A stretch of 64,000 bases of DNA from Rhizobium sp. WYCCWR10014 (GCF_001657485.1 NZ_LXFU01000031.1:127485-191484); one strand, 5' to 3'. Shown: positions 8,772 through 18,501, counted from the stretch's first letter. Notes: generated by a model not told the origin, from the letters alone. Program-made: numbers and translations.

Positions 8772-9562
8772 GCCGGCACCTCCGCGATCAGCGGCGGCGT
8801 CGCGAGATCGCGATGGCTGGCGATCAGGGCAGCGGTATAGTCGTTCTCAGGCCCCGAAAGTACCGAACGGACGGGACCAGCCTCAACCAGCCTCGCATTG
8901 CGGAAAACGGCGATGCGATCGACAAAGCCGGAGGCAAGCGCGATGTCGTGGGTGATGAAGAGCAGCGTCATGCCATCCTCGCGCACCAGCCCGTCGAGCA
9001 GGCGGACGATCTCGGCCTGGACGACGACATCAAGCGCGCTGGTCGCCTCGTCGGCAATCAGCAGCGCAGGTTTCGCAGCGATCGCAGCCGCGATCGCCAC
9101 GCGCTGGCGCTGGCCACCGGAAAGCTGATGCGGAAAGGCCCGCATCGCCTTGTCGGGCTGCGGTATCCGTACCCGCTCAAGCAATTCTTCAGCCCTGATA
9201 TGGGCCTGTTTCCAGCTGAGGTCGAGATGGCGCCTTGCGCCTTCGGCAACCTGCTCGCCGATCGTCAGGACGGGATTGAGGCTGGAGCCCGGATCCTGGA
9301 AGACCAAGCCGAAGTCGCGGCCTGGGCGAGGCGGATGGCCAAGGCCGGGCCAGAGCATCTCGCCACTAACCTTCGTTCCCTCCGGCAGCAGACCGGCAAG
9401 CGCTCGGGCAAGCGTGCTCTTGCCGGAGCCGCTTTCGCCGATGATCGCCAGCCTTTCGCCGGCGACGATATCAAGATCGATATCGTCTAGAGCGGCCGCA
9501 CCGCTGCTGCCGCGCCCATAGGTGACCGAAAGCTGTCGCAGGCTCAAAAAAATCCCGCTCAT
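8768..9562 (-). CDS. Oligopeptide-type ABC ATPase (DppD-like)
   Basis: 264 aa partner ATPase. Walker A is GESGSGKST, and LSGGQRQR, LLIADEATSALDV and FITHDIAL are intact. The frame runs open upstream to 10435 through the permease gene, but the domain begins at MSGIFLSLRQLSVTYG, so ATG 9562 is used; it forms an ATGA overlap with the permease stop. Like its partner it is short at the C-terminus for a DppD. Confidence 0.9.
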   Translation of the reverse strand: MSGIFLSLRQLSVTYGRGSSGAAALDDIDLDIVAGERLAIIGESGSGKSTLARALAGLLPEGTKVSGEMLWPGLGHPPRPGRDFGLVFQDPGSSLNPVLTIGEQVAEGARRHLDLSWKQAHIRAEELLERVRIPQPDKAMRAFPHQLSGGQRQRVAIAAAIAAKPALLIADEATSALDVVVQAEIVRLLDGLVREDGMTLLFITHDIALASGFVDRIAVFRNARLVEAGPVRSVLSGPENDYTAALIASHRDLATPPLIAEVPA

Positions 9563-10392
9563 GCCGCCCTCACGCCATTGTCGCCAAGCGCCTTGCCCAG
9601 ACCCTCGCTGAAGAGATGGACGCCGAGCACGGTCACGGCGAGTGCCGCACCCGGTATGACCGAGAGATAGGATGCCGAACGCAACACGCTGCGGCCCTCG
9701 GCGATCATCGAACCCCAGGTGGCGATGTTGGGATTGCCGAGACCCAGGAAGGACAGCGCGGCCTCGGTGAGGATCGCGCCGGCGACGATGGTGGCCGAAA
9801 GCGCCAGCACCGGCGGCAGCGCATTCGGCAGGATCTCCCGGAAGGCGATCTCGGCCGGATGCATGCCGATCACCCTTGCCGAGGCGACATAATCCTGCTC
9901 GCGGATCGCAAGCACCTGCGCTCGCGTCAGCCGCGCCGGATCGGCCCAGGTGCCGAGGGCGATGGCAAGGACGACAATGGGCGTCGACACGCCGATGGTG
10001 CTGACGAAAGCAAGAGCGAGCAAGAAAGCCGGTACGATCTGGAAGGCGTCGACCACCCGCATCAGCGCCTCGTCGACGAGCCCGCCGGCAAAACCGGCCG
10101 CAAGGCCGACGCAGAGCCCAAGCACCATGGCCGCAAACGCCGCCGCCAGGCCAACGGCAAGCGAGGTCCTGGCACCATAGAGCAGGCCCGCCAGCACGTC
10201 GCGGCCGAGACGATCGGTACCGAGCGGAAACCCCGGATCGGTGAACGGCGCCAGCAGGGCGCGGCCGGCAATTTTCAGCGGATCGCCCGGCGAAATAACA
10301 GGAGCGAGCAGCCCGGCCGAAAGAAGGACGAGAAGGATCGCAAATCCTGCAGCACCTTCCGGCGTGCGCAGCAGTCGCCGCAGCCAGCTCAT
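9559..10392 (-). CDS. Oligopeptide-type ABC permease (DppC-like)
   Basis: 277 aa inner-membrane protein with a DppC N-terminal segment, the G-T-D-x-LGRD motif (LGTDRLGRDVLAGLLYG) and multiple hydrophobic helices. The EAA-type loop lies around ASARVIGMHPAEIAFREILPN. ATGA overlaps at both ends couple it to the other permease and to the ATPase. Confidence 0.92.
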   Translation of the reverse strand: MSWLRRLLRTPEGAAGFAILLVLLSAGLLAPVISPGDPLKIAGRALLAPFTDPGFPLGTDRLGRDVLAGLLYGARTSLAVGLAAAFAAMVLGLCVGLAAGFAGGLVDEALMRVVDAFQIVPAFLLALAFVSTIGVSTPIVVLAIALGTWADPARLTRAQVLAIREQDYVASARVIGMHPAEIAFREILPNALPPVLALSATIVAGAILTEAALSFLGLGNPNIATWGSMIAEGRSVLRSASYLSVIPGAALAVTVLGVHLFSEGLGKALGDNGVRAA

Positions 10393-11378
10393 GCGCCGCC
10401 CTCCGATGCGCCGATGCGCGGGTCGAGTGCGGCATAGACGAGATCGACGAGGAAATTGACCGAGATGACCAAGACGGCGCTGGTGACGATGATGCCCATC
10501 AACAACGGCGCGTCGCGGCCGTTTACCGCCTCCTGCGCCAGCCGCCCGAAACCCGGGATCGCAAAGATGCTCTCGATCACCACGCTGCCGCCGAGCATGG
10601 CCGCCGATTGCAGCCCGAGCATGGTGACGAGCGGCAGCAGCGCGTTGCGCGCGACATGGCGCAGCACGATCCGGCTCCGCGACAGACCCTTGGCCCGGGC
10701 GAAAAGCACGAAATCGAGCTTCCAGGCCTCGGCCATGCCGCTGCGCATCACCCGCAGGAACAAGGCGAGATAGATCAGGGCGAGCGCGCCGACCGGCAGA
10801 ACCAGATGATCGGCGATATCGAGCGCGCGCGAAAAACCTGTCTTGCCGGAAGCGATCGTCTCGACGCCGGCGATCGGAAACCAGCGCAGCTTCACCGAAA
10901 AGGCGATGCTCAGCACCAGGCCGAGCCAGAAGCTCGGAATGGCATAGACGATCAGTGAGCCGATCGACAGCAGCCGGTCACGCAGACCGCCCGGCCGCGC
11001 TCCGGCAAGGATGCCGAGCGCTGAGCCGAGGCCGAAGGAGAGTGCTGTGGCGCTGCCCATCAGCAGCAGCGTATTGGGCAGGCGTTCGGTAATGAGGGCA
11101 CCGACCGGCCGGCCGAAGGCGACTGACCAGCCGAGATCGAAGCGTGCGAGCGAGGAAAGATAGAGCCAGAGGCGCGCGAACATCGATTGGTCGAGGCCGT
11201 AGCTCTCGCGCAGCGACTGCCTAAGTGCGGCATCGCCGCCGCCGATCGAGCCGAGATAGGCGTCGACAGCATCGCCCGAGGCGGATTCAAGCAGGAAAAA
11301 GGTGAAGATCACCACGATCAGCAGCACTGGAATGCTGCTGATCGCCCTGCGCCTCAGGAGGATAATTGCACGTCTCAC
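10389..11378 (-). CDS. Oligopeptide-type ABC permease (DppB-like)
   Basis: 329 aa permease with a DppB-type N-terminal membrane helix (AISSIPVLLIVVIFTFFLLESASGD), the LGLDQS-like segment (YGLDQSMFARLWLYLSSLARFDLG) and an EAA loop (LFARAKGLSRSRIVLRHVARNALLP). The start is GTG 11378 with a weak ribosome site. It lies 40 bp after the binding-protein gene, so it is probably cotranscribed with it. Confidence 0.9.
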   Translation of the reverse strand: MRRAIILLRRRAISSIPVLLIVVIFTFFLLESASGDAVDAYLGSIGGGDAALRQSLRESYGLDQSMFARLWLYLSSLARFDLGWSVAFGRPVGALITERLPNTLLLMGSATALSFGLGSALGILAGARPGGLRDRLLSIGSLIVYAIPSFWLGLVLSIAFSVKLRWFPIAGVETIASGKTGFSRALDIADHLVLPVGALALIYLALFLRVMRSGMAEAWKLDFVLFARAKGLSRSRIVLRHVARNALLPLVTMLGLQSAAMLGGSVVIESIFAIPGFGRLAQEAVNGRDAPLLMGIIVTSAVLVISVNFLVDLVYAALDPRIGASEGGA

Positions 11379-11418
11379 GCCGGACAGGGCCTCTGGAAGA
11401 GAATTGCCGCCGATCCTA

Positions 11419-13038
11419 TCACGATTGCAGCGCCGTATCGCCCCAGTTCGAGACGGCCCAGCGCGGATTGTCCGAGACGTTGAGCACGCTGTCGCGCGCG
11501 ACGGTGATGAAACCCCATTCCGCGACGTTGATCAGTGGCAGATCGGCAACGACGAGCTGCTGGAACTTGCGGTAGAGATCGGTGCGCGCCGTCGTGTCGA
11601 TAGTCTCCGAGGCCTGCTTGATGATCTTGTCGAGCTCCGGATTGACGTAGCCGCCCTGATTGGAGAAGGGCACGCCGGCTGGCGTCCCGGACTGGACGAG
11701 AATGGTGGTGGAGATCGCCGGATCACCGCGGAAGACCGGCGGACCGACGGCAAGGTCGAAGTCGTGGTCGGTATAAACAGCCTTCTGGTGCGCGGCCGCA
11801 TCGGCATTGACGATCTCCGCATTGATGCCGATCACGGCGAGCGCCTGGCGAAGGTAATCGCCGAACTGCCGGGTCTCGTTGAAATAGGGCGCCGGGCGCA
11901 GTTTCAGCGTAAAGCGGTTGCCATCCGGTCCTTGCTTGTATCCTGCCTTGTCAAGAATGTCGTTGGCGGCCGCAGGGTCGAACGAATAGGCCGCGACATC
12001 GGGTGTATAGAACTCCGGCGCATTCTTCGGCACCGGGCCGGTCGAGGCGGCCGCATAACCGAGGAAGATGGTGTCGACCACGAATTTCTTGTCGATCGCC
12101 TGGGCGATTGCCTGACGGACCCTGAGGTCGGAGAGCTCCTTGCGGCGGTGATTGATCTCGACGACGAGCTGGTAGGTCAATGCCTCGTAGCCCTTCGAAA
12201 TCACCTTGATCCCGGCGACCTTCGAGATACGGTCGAGATCGGCGAGCGGCACCGCCGAGAAGGCGGCAAGCTGGATTTCCTCGGCTTCGAGTGCTGCACC
12301 CGCCGCTTCGCGATCGGGCAGCACGCGGAAGATGATCTCGTCGAGTTTCGGCTGCTCCTTGTCCCAGTAATTTTCGTTGCGCGTCAGCCGGTAATATTCG
12401 CCGGGCTTGTGTTCGGCGAACTTGAACGGACCGGTGCCGATCAGCGTGTTATTGGCAGGGTTGGTCGCGATGTCGGTGCCGTCGAAAATGTGCTTGGCGA
12501 CGACGCTGGTGACAACAGGCAGCGCGTTACGGATCAGTTGGAACGGCGTCGGCTTGGAGAAGCGGAAGATGGCGGTGTAATCATCAGGGGTATCGACGGC
12601 TTCGAGATTGGCGAAGACCAGGCGGCCGAGATTCTGCAGCGGCTTCCAGATGTTGAGCGCCGAGAAGGCGACATCGACCGAGGTAAACGGCTTGCCATCG
12701 TGCCAGGTGACGCCGTCGCGCAGCTTGAAGGTGACCGAAAGGCCGTCCGCCGCACCCTCCCAGGATGTGGCGAGGCGCGGTGAAAGCCCGTCCTTGCCGT
12801 CGAACGACGCTTCGGCGAGCGGCTCGATCACCTTGCTGGCGACGAAGAAGACACCGTTCGAGGCGACGATGGCAGGATTGAGGTTCTTCGGCTCGGAATC
12901 GGCCGCAACGATCAGCCGGCCGCCGCTCGGGGTGGTCTGCGCCGTCTGCGCGAGCGCCTGCCGGGCGAGCGCCGTCGAGGCAAGGAGCAGGGCAGTGCCC
13001 TTCATCAGCGTGCGCCGCGAGATAGATGATACGGTCAT
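11419..13038 (-). CDS. Periplasmic solute-binding protein, family 5 (peptide/nickel/opine type)
   Basis: 539 aa secreted binding protein that delivers substrate to the DppBC-like permease. ATG 13038 is preceded by a strong AGGAGG-type site; the open frame extends upstream to 13209 without support. The N-terminus is a twin-arginine-like signal (SISRRTLMKGTALLLASTALA, cleavage near AQA). Typical family-5 features follow: GLSPRLATSW, TFKLRDGVTWHDGKPFT and LRVRQAIAQAIDK. The ligand is unknown; the linked aminotransferase suggests an amino compound (inference). Confidence 0.92.
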   Translation of the reverse strand: MTVSSISRRTLMKGTALLLASTALARQALAQTAQTTPSGGRLIVAADSEPKNLNPAIVASNGVFFVASKVIEPLAEASFDGKDGLSPRLATSWEGAADGLSVTFKLRDGVTWHDGKPFTSVDVAFSALNIWKPLQNLGRLVFANLEAVDTPDDYTAIFRFSKPTPFQLIRNALPVVTSVVAKHIFDGTDIATNPANNTLIGTGPFKFAEHKPGEYYRLTRNENYWDKEQPKLDEIIFRVLPDREAAGAALEAEEIQLAAFSAVPLADLDRISKVAGIKVISKGYEALTYQLVVEINHRRKELSDLRVRQAIAQAIDKKFVVDTIFLGYAAASTGPVPKNAPEFYTPDVAAYSFDPAAANDILDKAGYKQGPDGNRFTLKLRPAPYFNETRQFGDYLRQALAVIGINAEIVNADAAAHQKAVYTDHDFDLAVGPPVFRGDPAISTTILVQSGTPAGVPFSNQGGYVNPELDKIIKQASETIDTTARTDLYRKFQQLVVADLPLINVAEWGFITVARDSVLNVSDNPRWAVSNWGDTALQS

Positions 13039-13162
13039 GACCCCTCCTGGTCGGTGAACAATTCGCCAGACTATATTCGAAGCGAAAAGATCATTGCGAC
13101 GGATATTAAATTCAAATGCGCAAGCCGGGCGAGATATTTTTCCATCCTGCGCGCATTCGCGC

Positions 13163-13252
13163 GCTGCATAATTCCTTAATCGAAATCGATTTACAGAATT
13201 ATGCAGCAATTCAGAGTGTTAGAGCGTCCTTTGCGCGTCTGAGAGGACGCGC
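13163..13252. repeat. Intergenic mosaic element with two palindromes (RIME-like)
   Basis: Two hairpin-forming units lie close together. Arms GCTGCATAATTC (13163-13174) and GAATTATGCAGC (13196-13207) are perfect complements around a spacer that contains a second palindrome (AATCGA-AA-TCGATT, 13178-13191). A second stem GCGCGTC/GACGCGC (13233-13239/13246-13252) has a 6-nt loop. The architecture recalls rhizobial intergenic mosaic elements (from memory, not searched). It lies after the minus-strand monooxygenase gene and could stop or attenuate its transcript, though no T-run is seen. Confidence 0.65.
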
Positions 13253-13261
13253 GGCGGCCGG

Positions 13262-14659
13262 TCAGCCGCCGGCGGCAAGCCTGACCGGTTCTCCGGCGAG
13301 GTTGCGATAGGCCGCCCCCGGATGCGGCGCGACGAGCCGCGGCCCCGCTCCCCCAAGTTTTTCCCGCAACGTTCCCTTGGCGTAGTCGGTCTTGTAGACG
13401 CCGCGCTTTTGCAGTTCCGGGACCAGCAAATCGACGGCATCCTCGAAGCTCTCGGGCGTCACGGCATAGGCAAGGTTGAAGCCGTCGACATCGGTATCCT
13501 CGATCCATTCCTGCATCAGATCGGCGACCGTTTGCGGCGAGCCGACGAAAACAGGGCCGAAACCGCCGATGCCGACCCAATCGGCCATTTCGCGCACCGT
13601 CCATTCCTTGGTGGGATCGATGGTGGTGAAGGTTTCGACGGCCGATTGCACCGCATTGGTATGGCGGTGCCGCAGCACTTCGTCCGGCCCGAACTGCCCG
13701 AAATCGATGCCGGTCCAGCCGGAGATCAGTGTCAGCGCACCCTCGAAGGAGGCGTATTTGCGGTATTCGTTAAACTTCCGCTGTGCCTCCGCATCGGTCT
13801 CGCCGAGGATCACGGTCTGCAGGTTGAAGGCAAGGATTTCGCGCGGGTTGCGGCCGACGCGCTCGGCCGCCTCGCGGACATTGGCAACGTAACGCTTCAG
13901 CACAGGTTTCGACGGGGATGCGACGAAGATGCACTCGGCATGGGCGCCGGCGAAATCCTTGCCGCGGCTGGAGGCGCCGGCCTGGTAGAGCACTGGCGTG
14001 CGCTGCGGCGAGGGTTCGCTCAAGTGAATGCCGGGCACGTTGAAATGCTTGCCGGAATGGCGGATCGGGTGGACCTTGTCAGGATGGGTGAAGATACCGC
14101 TTTCCCGGTCGCGGACGACGGCGCCGTCCTCCCAGCTTCCCTCCCAGAGCTTGTAGCAGACCTCGAGATATTCCTCGGCAAGATCGTAGCGGTCATCATG
14201 CTTCGTCTGCGCCGGCTGGCCGATATTGAGCGCCCCGCTGTTGAGGTAGGAGGTGACGATATTCCAGCCGACACGCCCTTTCGTTAGATGGTCGAGCGTC
14301 GATATGCGGCGGGCGAAGGTGTAGGGGTGCTCGAAGGAGAGCGACGCCGTCAGGCCGAAGCCGAGGTGCTCGGTCTCGTAGGCCATGGTGGGGATCAGCT
14401 GCAGCGGATCATTGACCGGCACCTGCGCCGAATGGCGAAGTGCGGCGTCGACATTGCCGCTCAGCACATCGTAGACGCCGAGCACGTCGGCGATAAACAG
14501 TCCATCGAACTTGCCGCGCTCCAGCGTCTTTGCCAGATGCACCCAATAGTCGAGATCCTTGTAGGTCCAGGACTTGTCACGCGGATGGCGCCAGAGCCCC
14601 GGCGACTGGTGTCCGACGCAATTCATATCGAAGGCGTTCAGCCTGATTTCGCGGGTCAT
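13262..14659 (-). CDS. Luciferase-like FMNH2-dependent monooxygenase (DmoA/NtaA family)
   Basis: 465 aa TIM-barrel flavin monooxygenase of the NtaA/SnaA/DszA group. The N-terminus (LNAFDMNCVGHQSPGLWRHP) and RISTLDHLTKGRVGWNIVTS are characteristic; from memory the closest resemblance is dimethyl-sulfide monooxygenase DmoA. These enzymes use FMNH2 from a separate reductase to oxidise C-S or C-N bonds. Start ATG 14659 follows GGAAGAAAG. It is the last gene of a minus-strand run with the ribose-type permease and ATPase, 17 bp apart. Confidence 0.85.
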   Translation of the reverse strand: MTREIRLNAFDMNCVGHQSPGLWRHPRDKSWTYKDLDYWVHLAKTLERGKFDGLFIADVLGVYDVLSGNVDAALRHSAQVPVNDPLQLIPTMAYETEHLGFGLTASLSFEHPYTFARRISTLDHLTKGRVGWNIVTSYLNSGALNIGQPAQTKHDDRYDLAEEYLEVCYKLWEGSWEDGAVVRDRESGIFTHPDKVHPIRHSGKHFNVPGIHLSEPSPQRTPVLYQAGASSRGKDFAGAHAECIFVASPSKPVLKRYVANVREAAERVGRNPREILAFNLQTVILGETDAEAQRKFNEYRKYASFEGALTLISGWTGIDFGQFGPDEVLRHRHTNAVQSAVETFTTIDPTKEWTVREMADWVGIGGFGPVFVGSPQTVADLMQEWIEDTDVDGFNLAYAVTPESFEDAVDLLVPELQKRGVYKTDYAKGTLREKLGGAGPRLVAPHPGAAYRNLAGEPVRLAAGG

Positions 14660-14676
14660 GTCTTTCTTCCTTGGAA

Positions 14677-15738
14677 TTAGGGATTGCTGCGGCCGAGGCC
14701 ATAGGTGAGGGCGAGTGCGCCGACGAGCACGGCGCCCTTGACGAAATCCTGGGTGTAGTAGGGAGCGTTCAGCATGGTGAGGCCGTTCAGCAGCACGCCG
14801 ACGAAGACGGCGCCGGCAATGGTGCCGAGCACGTTGGGACGCCTGAGATTGAAGACGGCGAAACCGATTAACGCGGCAGCAACAGAATCCATCAGCAGCG
14901 AACCGCCGGAGGAAATGTCGCCGCGCCCGACGCGGGCGGCGATCACGATGCCGCCGAGCGATGCCAGCGTGCCCGATAGGACATAGGCGAGCGTCTTCAG
15001 CCGCACCGTCGAAGCGCCGGCAAGCCGGGTCGCGACCTCGTTGCCGCCGGTCGCAAACAACAGCCGACCGATGCGGGTGCGTTCGGTGAGGATGAAGAGT
15101 GCGATGGCGACCACCGCCATCAGCACCACCGAAACGGGCAGGGTGCCGAGGATGCTGTAGCGGCCGATCAGCAGGAAGGCCGGATCGTAGGCGCCGGTCG
15201 CCTTCGACCCGTCGGGTAGAGTGAGGCCGGCCGATATCGACCGGCCGGCGGTCGGGATCAACTGGAGGCCGGAAAGCAGAAACATCATCGCCAGCGTCGC
15301 CAAGAGATCCGGCACCTTCAGGCGGACGATGAGGAAGGCGTTGACGAGGCCGACCAGAGCGCCAAAGGCGAGCACCAGCGGCACCGTCGCATAGGCATCA
15401 AGGCCCCAGACGATCATCGCATAGCTGGCCGCCATCACGCTGGATGCGGCGACCGCGCCGATCGACAGATCGAAACCGCCGACGGCCAGCGTGACGGTGA
15501 CGCCGGCGCCGAGAATGGCGACGACGGACACCGCCTGCAAGATGCTCATCAGATTGGCGATATTGATGAAGGCGGGTTGGGCAATGGTGAAGCCGACGAT
15601 GAGCAGCGCCAGCAGGATGAACACCGCGCCCGCCCGCAGGAACGCCCCGAGGGCGGCGAGACGGCCGTTATCGGCTTGCGGCGATGCCTTCGGCCGGACG
15701 CTTGCCTGTGGAAGTGTGTCGTCGTCGATCGTCGTCAT
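14677..15738 (-). CDS. Ribose-type ABC permease (RbsC family)
   Basis: 353 aa inner-membrane permease with about 8-10 hydrophobic segments and the RbsC-type GGFDLSIGAVAASSVMAASYAMIVWG-like region near residue 100. It also has the conserved G-GNEVATRLAG motif and a C-terminal NVLGTIAGAVFVGVLLNGL. ATGA overlap with the ATPase gene. It works with the divergent binding protein at 17455, which lies on the other side of the shared promoter region. Confidence 0.9.
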   Translation of the reverse strand: MTTIDDDTLPQASVRPKASPQADNGRLAALGAFLRAGAVFILLALLIVGFTIAQPAFINIANLMSILQAVSVVAILGAGVTVTLAVGGFDLSIGAVAASSVMAASYAMIVWGLDAYATVPLVLAFGALVGLVNAFLIVRLKVPDLLATLAMMFLLSGLQLIPTAGRSISAGLTLPDGSKATGAYDPAFLLIGRYSILGTLPVSVVLMAVVAIALFILTERTRIGRLLFATGGNEVATRLAGASTVRLKTLAYVLSGTLASLGGIVIAARVGRGDISSGGSLLMDSVAAALIGFAVFNLRRPNVLGTIAGAVFVGVLLNGLTMLNAPYYTQDFVKGAVLVGALALTYGLGRSNP

Positions 15739-17219
15739 GCGGATATTCCCTGGATGGCAGAGGCAAGAGCGGCCCCGTCTGCCGCGGGCCTCAACACGTG
15801 GCGGTCGATGACGAGGATGCGGTCGGCCACCTCATAGGCCTCCTCCGGGTCGGAGGTCGCAATCAGCGTCGCCCGGTCGGTGCGGGCGCGGATTGCCCGG
15901 ATGATGTCGTGACGGGCACCGACATCGACGCCCTGGAAGGGTTCGTCGAGCAACAGAAGCCGGCTCGGTTCGGCCTCCCAGCGAGCGATCACCGCCTTCT
16001 GCTGGTTGCCACCGGACAGCGACCAGACCGAGGCGAGCGGACCCGCGGCCTTGATGCCGAGACGCGCGATTGCCTGTTCGGCCTCGCGTCGTTCACGGCC
16101 GCCGACGAGGAAGCCGCTCGGATACCATTTGCCAAGATGCGGCAGGCTGATCGTCGCCGACAGCGAATGGCCCGGCCATGCCGGCGGCATCAGCGAGGAG
16201 CGATGACGGTCTTCGGCGGCCATGGCGACACCCGCCGCGATTGCATCAGCCGGGCTTTTCGGCCGGTACGGCCGGCCATCGAGGAACATTGTGCCGCCGG
16301 CAAGCGCCGTCTCGCCGAAGATCGCCTGGAGCAGCCGGCTCTTGCCGGCGCCGAGCACACCGGTCACCGCCACCACCTCACCCTCATGTAATGACAGATC
16401 GAAGGAGGTGGCCCCAGAGAGCAGTCTGATATCGCGCATCTCGAAAATCGCCGGACCGGTCGCAGGTCGCGCATCCGGCCGAGCCGCCTCCAGTCTGCGG
16501 CCGATCATCGTCTCGATGGCGCTCGAAAAATCGATCGGCCGCGAGAAGCTGCCGACGACGCGGCCGCCGCGCATGACGAGCGCGCGGTCGGCGATGGCTT
16601 CGAGATCGGCGGTACGATGCGAGATATACAGGATCGCCAGTCCGCGCTTGCGAAGCCTAAGCAGAATATCGAAGAGGCGCCGGCTTTCCTCTCCGGAAAG
16701 GCTTGCCGTCGGCTCGTCGAGAATGAGAAGATCGGCGCGGTTGGCAAGCGCCCGGGCGATCGCCACCAGCTGCCGATCGGCGCTGGTGAGTTCACCGAAA
16801 TCACGGTCCAGCGGCAGACTGAAGCCGGCGGCATCGAGCATGGACTGCGCGGCACGGCGGATGCCGGCACGCGAGACGAAGAAGGGCGTGCTGCGATCGG
16901 CGAACCGGTTGAGCAGCAGGGCATCGGCAACCGTCAGGCCGGCGGCACCGACGAGATCCGTCGACTGGTGCACGGTGACGACGCCGGCCTTTGCCGCTTC
17001 GGCCGGACTGCGCGGCGCAAACGGACGACCATCCAGATTGATCGAGCCGCTATCGGCCGGAAGCACGCCGGAAAGAATCTTGACCAGCGTCGATTTGCCC
17101 GCACCGTTTGCACCCATCAGCGCCACGATCTCACCGCGCTCCATCGAAAGATCGGCACCGGCAAGCGCCCGCGTCGACCCGAAACTGCGGGTGATATTTT
17201 CAATGTGAAGAAGCGGCAT
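15735..17219 (-). CDS. Ribose-type ABC ATPase, two nucleotide-binding domains (RbsA family)
   Basis: 494 aa with tandem ATPase domains. The N-domain has GANGAGKST, a degenerate signature (ELTSADRQL) and LLILDEPTASL. The C-domain has GVLGAGKS, LSGGNQQK and LLLDEPFQGVDV. Asymmetric signatures of this sort are normal for RbsA proteins. The start at ATG 17219 (MPLLHIENITRSFG) is chosen by domain onset; an upstream in-frame ATG at 17240 cannot be excluded and neither has a strong ribosome site. Confidence 0.9.
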   Translation of the reverse strand: MPLLHIENITRSFGSTRALAGADLSMERGEIVALMGANGAGKSTLVKILSGVLPADSGSINLDGRPFAPRSPAEAAKAGVVTVHQSTDLVGAAGLTVADALLLNRFADRSTPFFVSRAGIRRAAQSMLDAAGFSLPLDRDFGELTSADRQLVAIARALANRADLLILDEPTASLSGEESRRLFDILLRLRKRGLAILYISHRTADLEAIADRALVMRGGRVVGSFSRPIDFSSAIETMIGRRLEAARPDARPATGPAIFEMRDIRLLSGATSFDLSLHEGEVVAVTGVLGAGKSRLLQAIFGETALAGGTMFLDGRPYRPKSPADAIAAGVAMAAEDRHRSSLMPPAWPGHSLSATISLPHLGKWYPSGFLVGGRERREAEQAIARLGIKAAGPLASVWSLSGGNQQKAVIARWEAEPSRLLLLDEPFQGVDVGARHDIIRAIRARTDRATLIATSDPEEAYEVADRILVIDRHVLRPAADGAALASAIQGISA

Positions 17220-17454
17220 CGATAGTGTCCGGGACTGCATTCGAAGCCGGAGTGTGCCCCGTCCGGGCGGTCGTACTCCAGGCACGCCTTTCCCTCACAA
17301 ACTGTCCTCGGGAAACAAAGAATCTCCTGCAGCCCGTAAAATCGGATCATTTACTCTACTAAAAACATAGAGATTATATCTAATAATTCAACGCGTCGCG
17401 AGGGCTTCCAGACCTGTCAGACGACGCCTCCGATTTGCTAGAAGGAACGCGACG

Positions 17455-18501
17455 ATGAAATCCCTCGCACGGCTCGCACTGTCTGCCGCCGTCATTCCGT
17501 TCATTTTCATTCAAGGCGCAAAAGCCGACGGTCTGTCCGGCGCTCCGGCCCCCTTCGATAAGGGTGGCGTCAAGGTGGCTCTGATCAGCTACATCTCGGC
17601 CGGTGATTTCTTCCAGGCCTACCAGGCGGGGGCTGAAGCCCAGGCCAAGGCGCTGGATATCGACCTGCGCATCTTCCCCGGCCGGCAGGATGCCGCAGAA
17701 CAGCGCGAGCAGATCCTGCAGGCGATCAACCTCGGCGTCTCCGGCATCGTCATCGACCATGGCCTGCCGGAATCGCTGGGCGACGTCGTGCAGCAGGCGC
17801 TCGACAAGGGCATCAAGGTCGTGGCCTTCGACGTCAACCTCAACAACCCCAAGATTCCGCAGGTGGAGCAGAGCGATCACGAGCTTGCATCACTGGCGCT
17901 CGAACAGGTGGTGAAGGACAACGGCAACAGCTTCAACGCCGGTTATGTCTATGTCGCCGGCTTTGCGCCGCTCGACCGCCGCAACGAGGTCTGGGACAAG
18001 TTCAAGTCGGACAATAAAGGCGTGGTCGAAAAGGCGCGCTTCGGCAATGTCAGCGACACAACGGCGACCTCGACTGCCGATCAGGCGAAGGCCGTGCTGA
18101 CCGCCAATCCCGATATTTCTGTCGTCTTCGCCCCCTATGACGAATTCGCCCGCGGCGTGAAGCTTGCCGCCAACGACCTCGGCATAGCAAACAAGCTCAA
18201 GATCTATTCGGCCGACGTCTCGACGGCCGATATCCAGGAAATCACCGAGGAAGGCAGCCCTTGGGTTGCGACCGTCGCGACCAATCCTGCCGTCGTCGGC
18301 GCCGTCTCCATTCGCGCCGCCGCACTCGAAATCGCCGGGCAGACGGTTCCTCACCAAATCACCGTGAAGCCGACGCTTCTGACGCAGGAAAGCCTGCGCG
18401 CAGCCGGCGTCAAGACGATCGAGGAACTGGCCGAAAAGATCCCGGTCTTCAGCACGAGCGATGCTGCGACCGCCAGCTGGATCCCGGACAAGCTGTTCTG
18501 A
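17455..18501 (+). CDS. Periplasmic sugar-type binding protein (Peripla_BP_4, RbsB-like)
   Basis: 348 aa with a Sec signal peptide (RLALSAAVIPFIFIQGAKA) and the two-lobe ribose-binding fold (VALISYISAGDFFQAYQAGAEAQAKALDIDLRIF; GIVIDHGLPES). ATG 17455 follows GAAGGA. It is divergent from the permease/ATPase pair and 80 bp upstream of an SfnB-like enzyme, so the solute may be an organosulfur compound rather than a sugar (inference). Confidence 0.9.
   Translation: MKSLARLALSAAVIPFIFIQGAKADGLSGAPAPFDKGGVKVALISYISAGDFFQAYQAGAEAQAKALDIDLRIFPGRQDAAEQREQILQAINLGVSGIVIDHGLPESLGDVVQQALDKGIKVVAFDVNLNNPKIPQVEQSDHELASLALEQVVKDNGNSFNAGYVYVAGFAPLDRRNEVWDKFKSDNKGVVEKARFGNVSDTTATSTADQAKAVLTANPDISVVFAPYDEFARGVKLAANDLGIANKLKIYSADVSTADIQEITEEGSPWVATVATNPAVVGAVSIRAAALEIAGQTVPHQITVKPTLLTQESLRAAGVKTIEELAEKIPVFSTSDAATASWIPDKLF

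Noticed and set aside
9562..10435. N-terminal extension of the DppD-like ATPase
   Set aside because: In-frame read-through of the permease gene in another frame; the ATPase domain and ATGA overlap place the start at 9562.
11302..12783. Plus-strand open frame of 493 codons
   Set aside because: Antisense to the binding-protein gene, which has signal peptide, ribosome site and family motifs.
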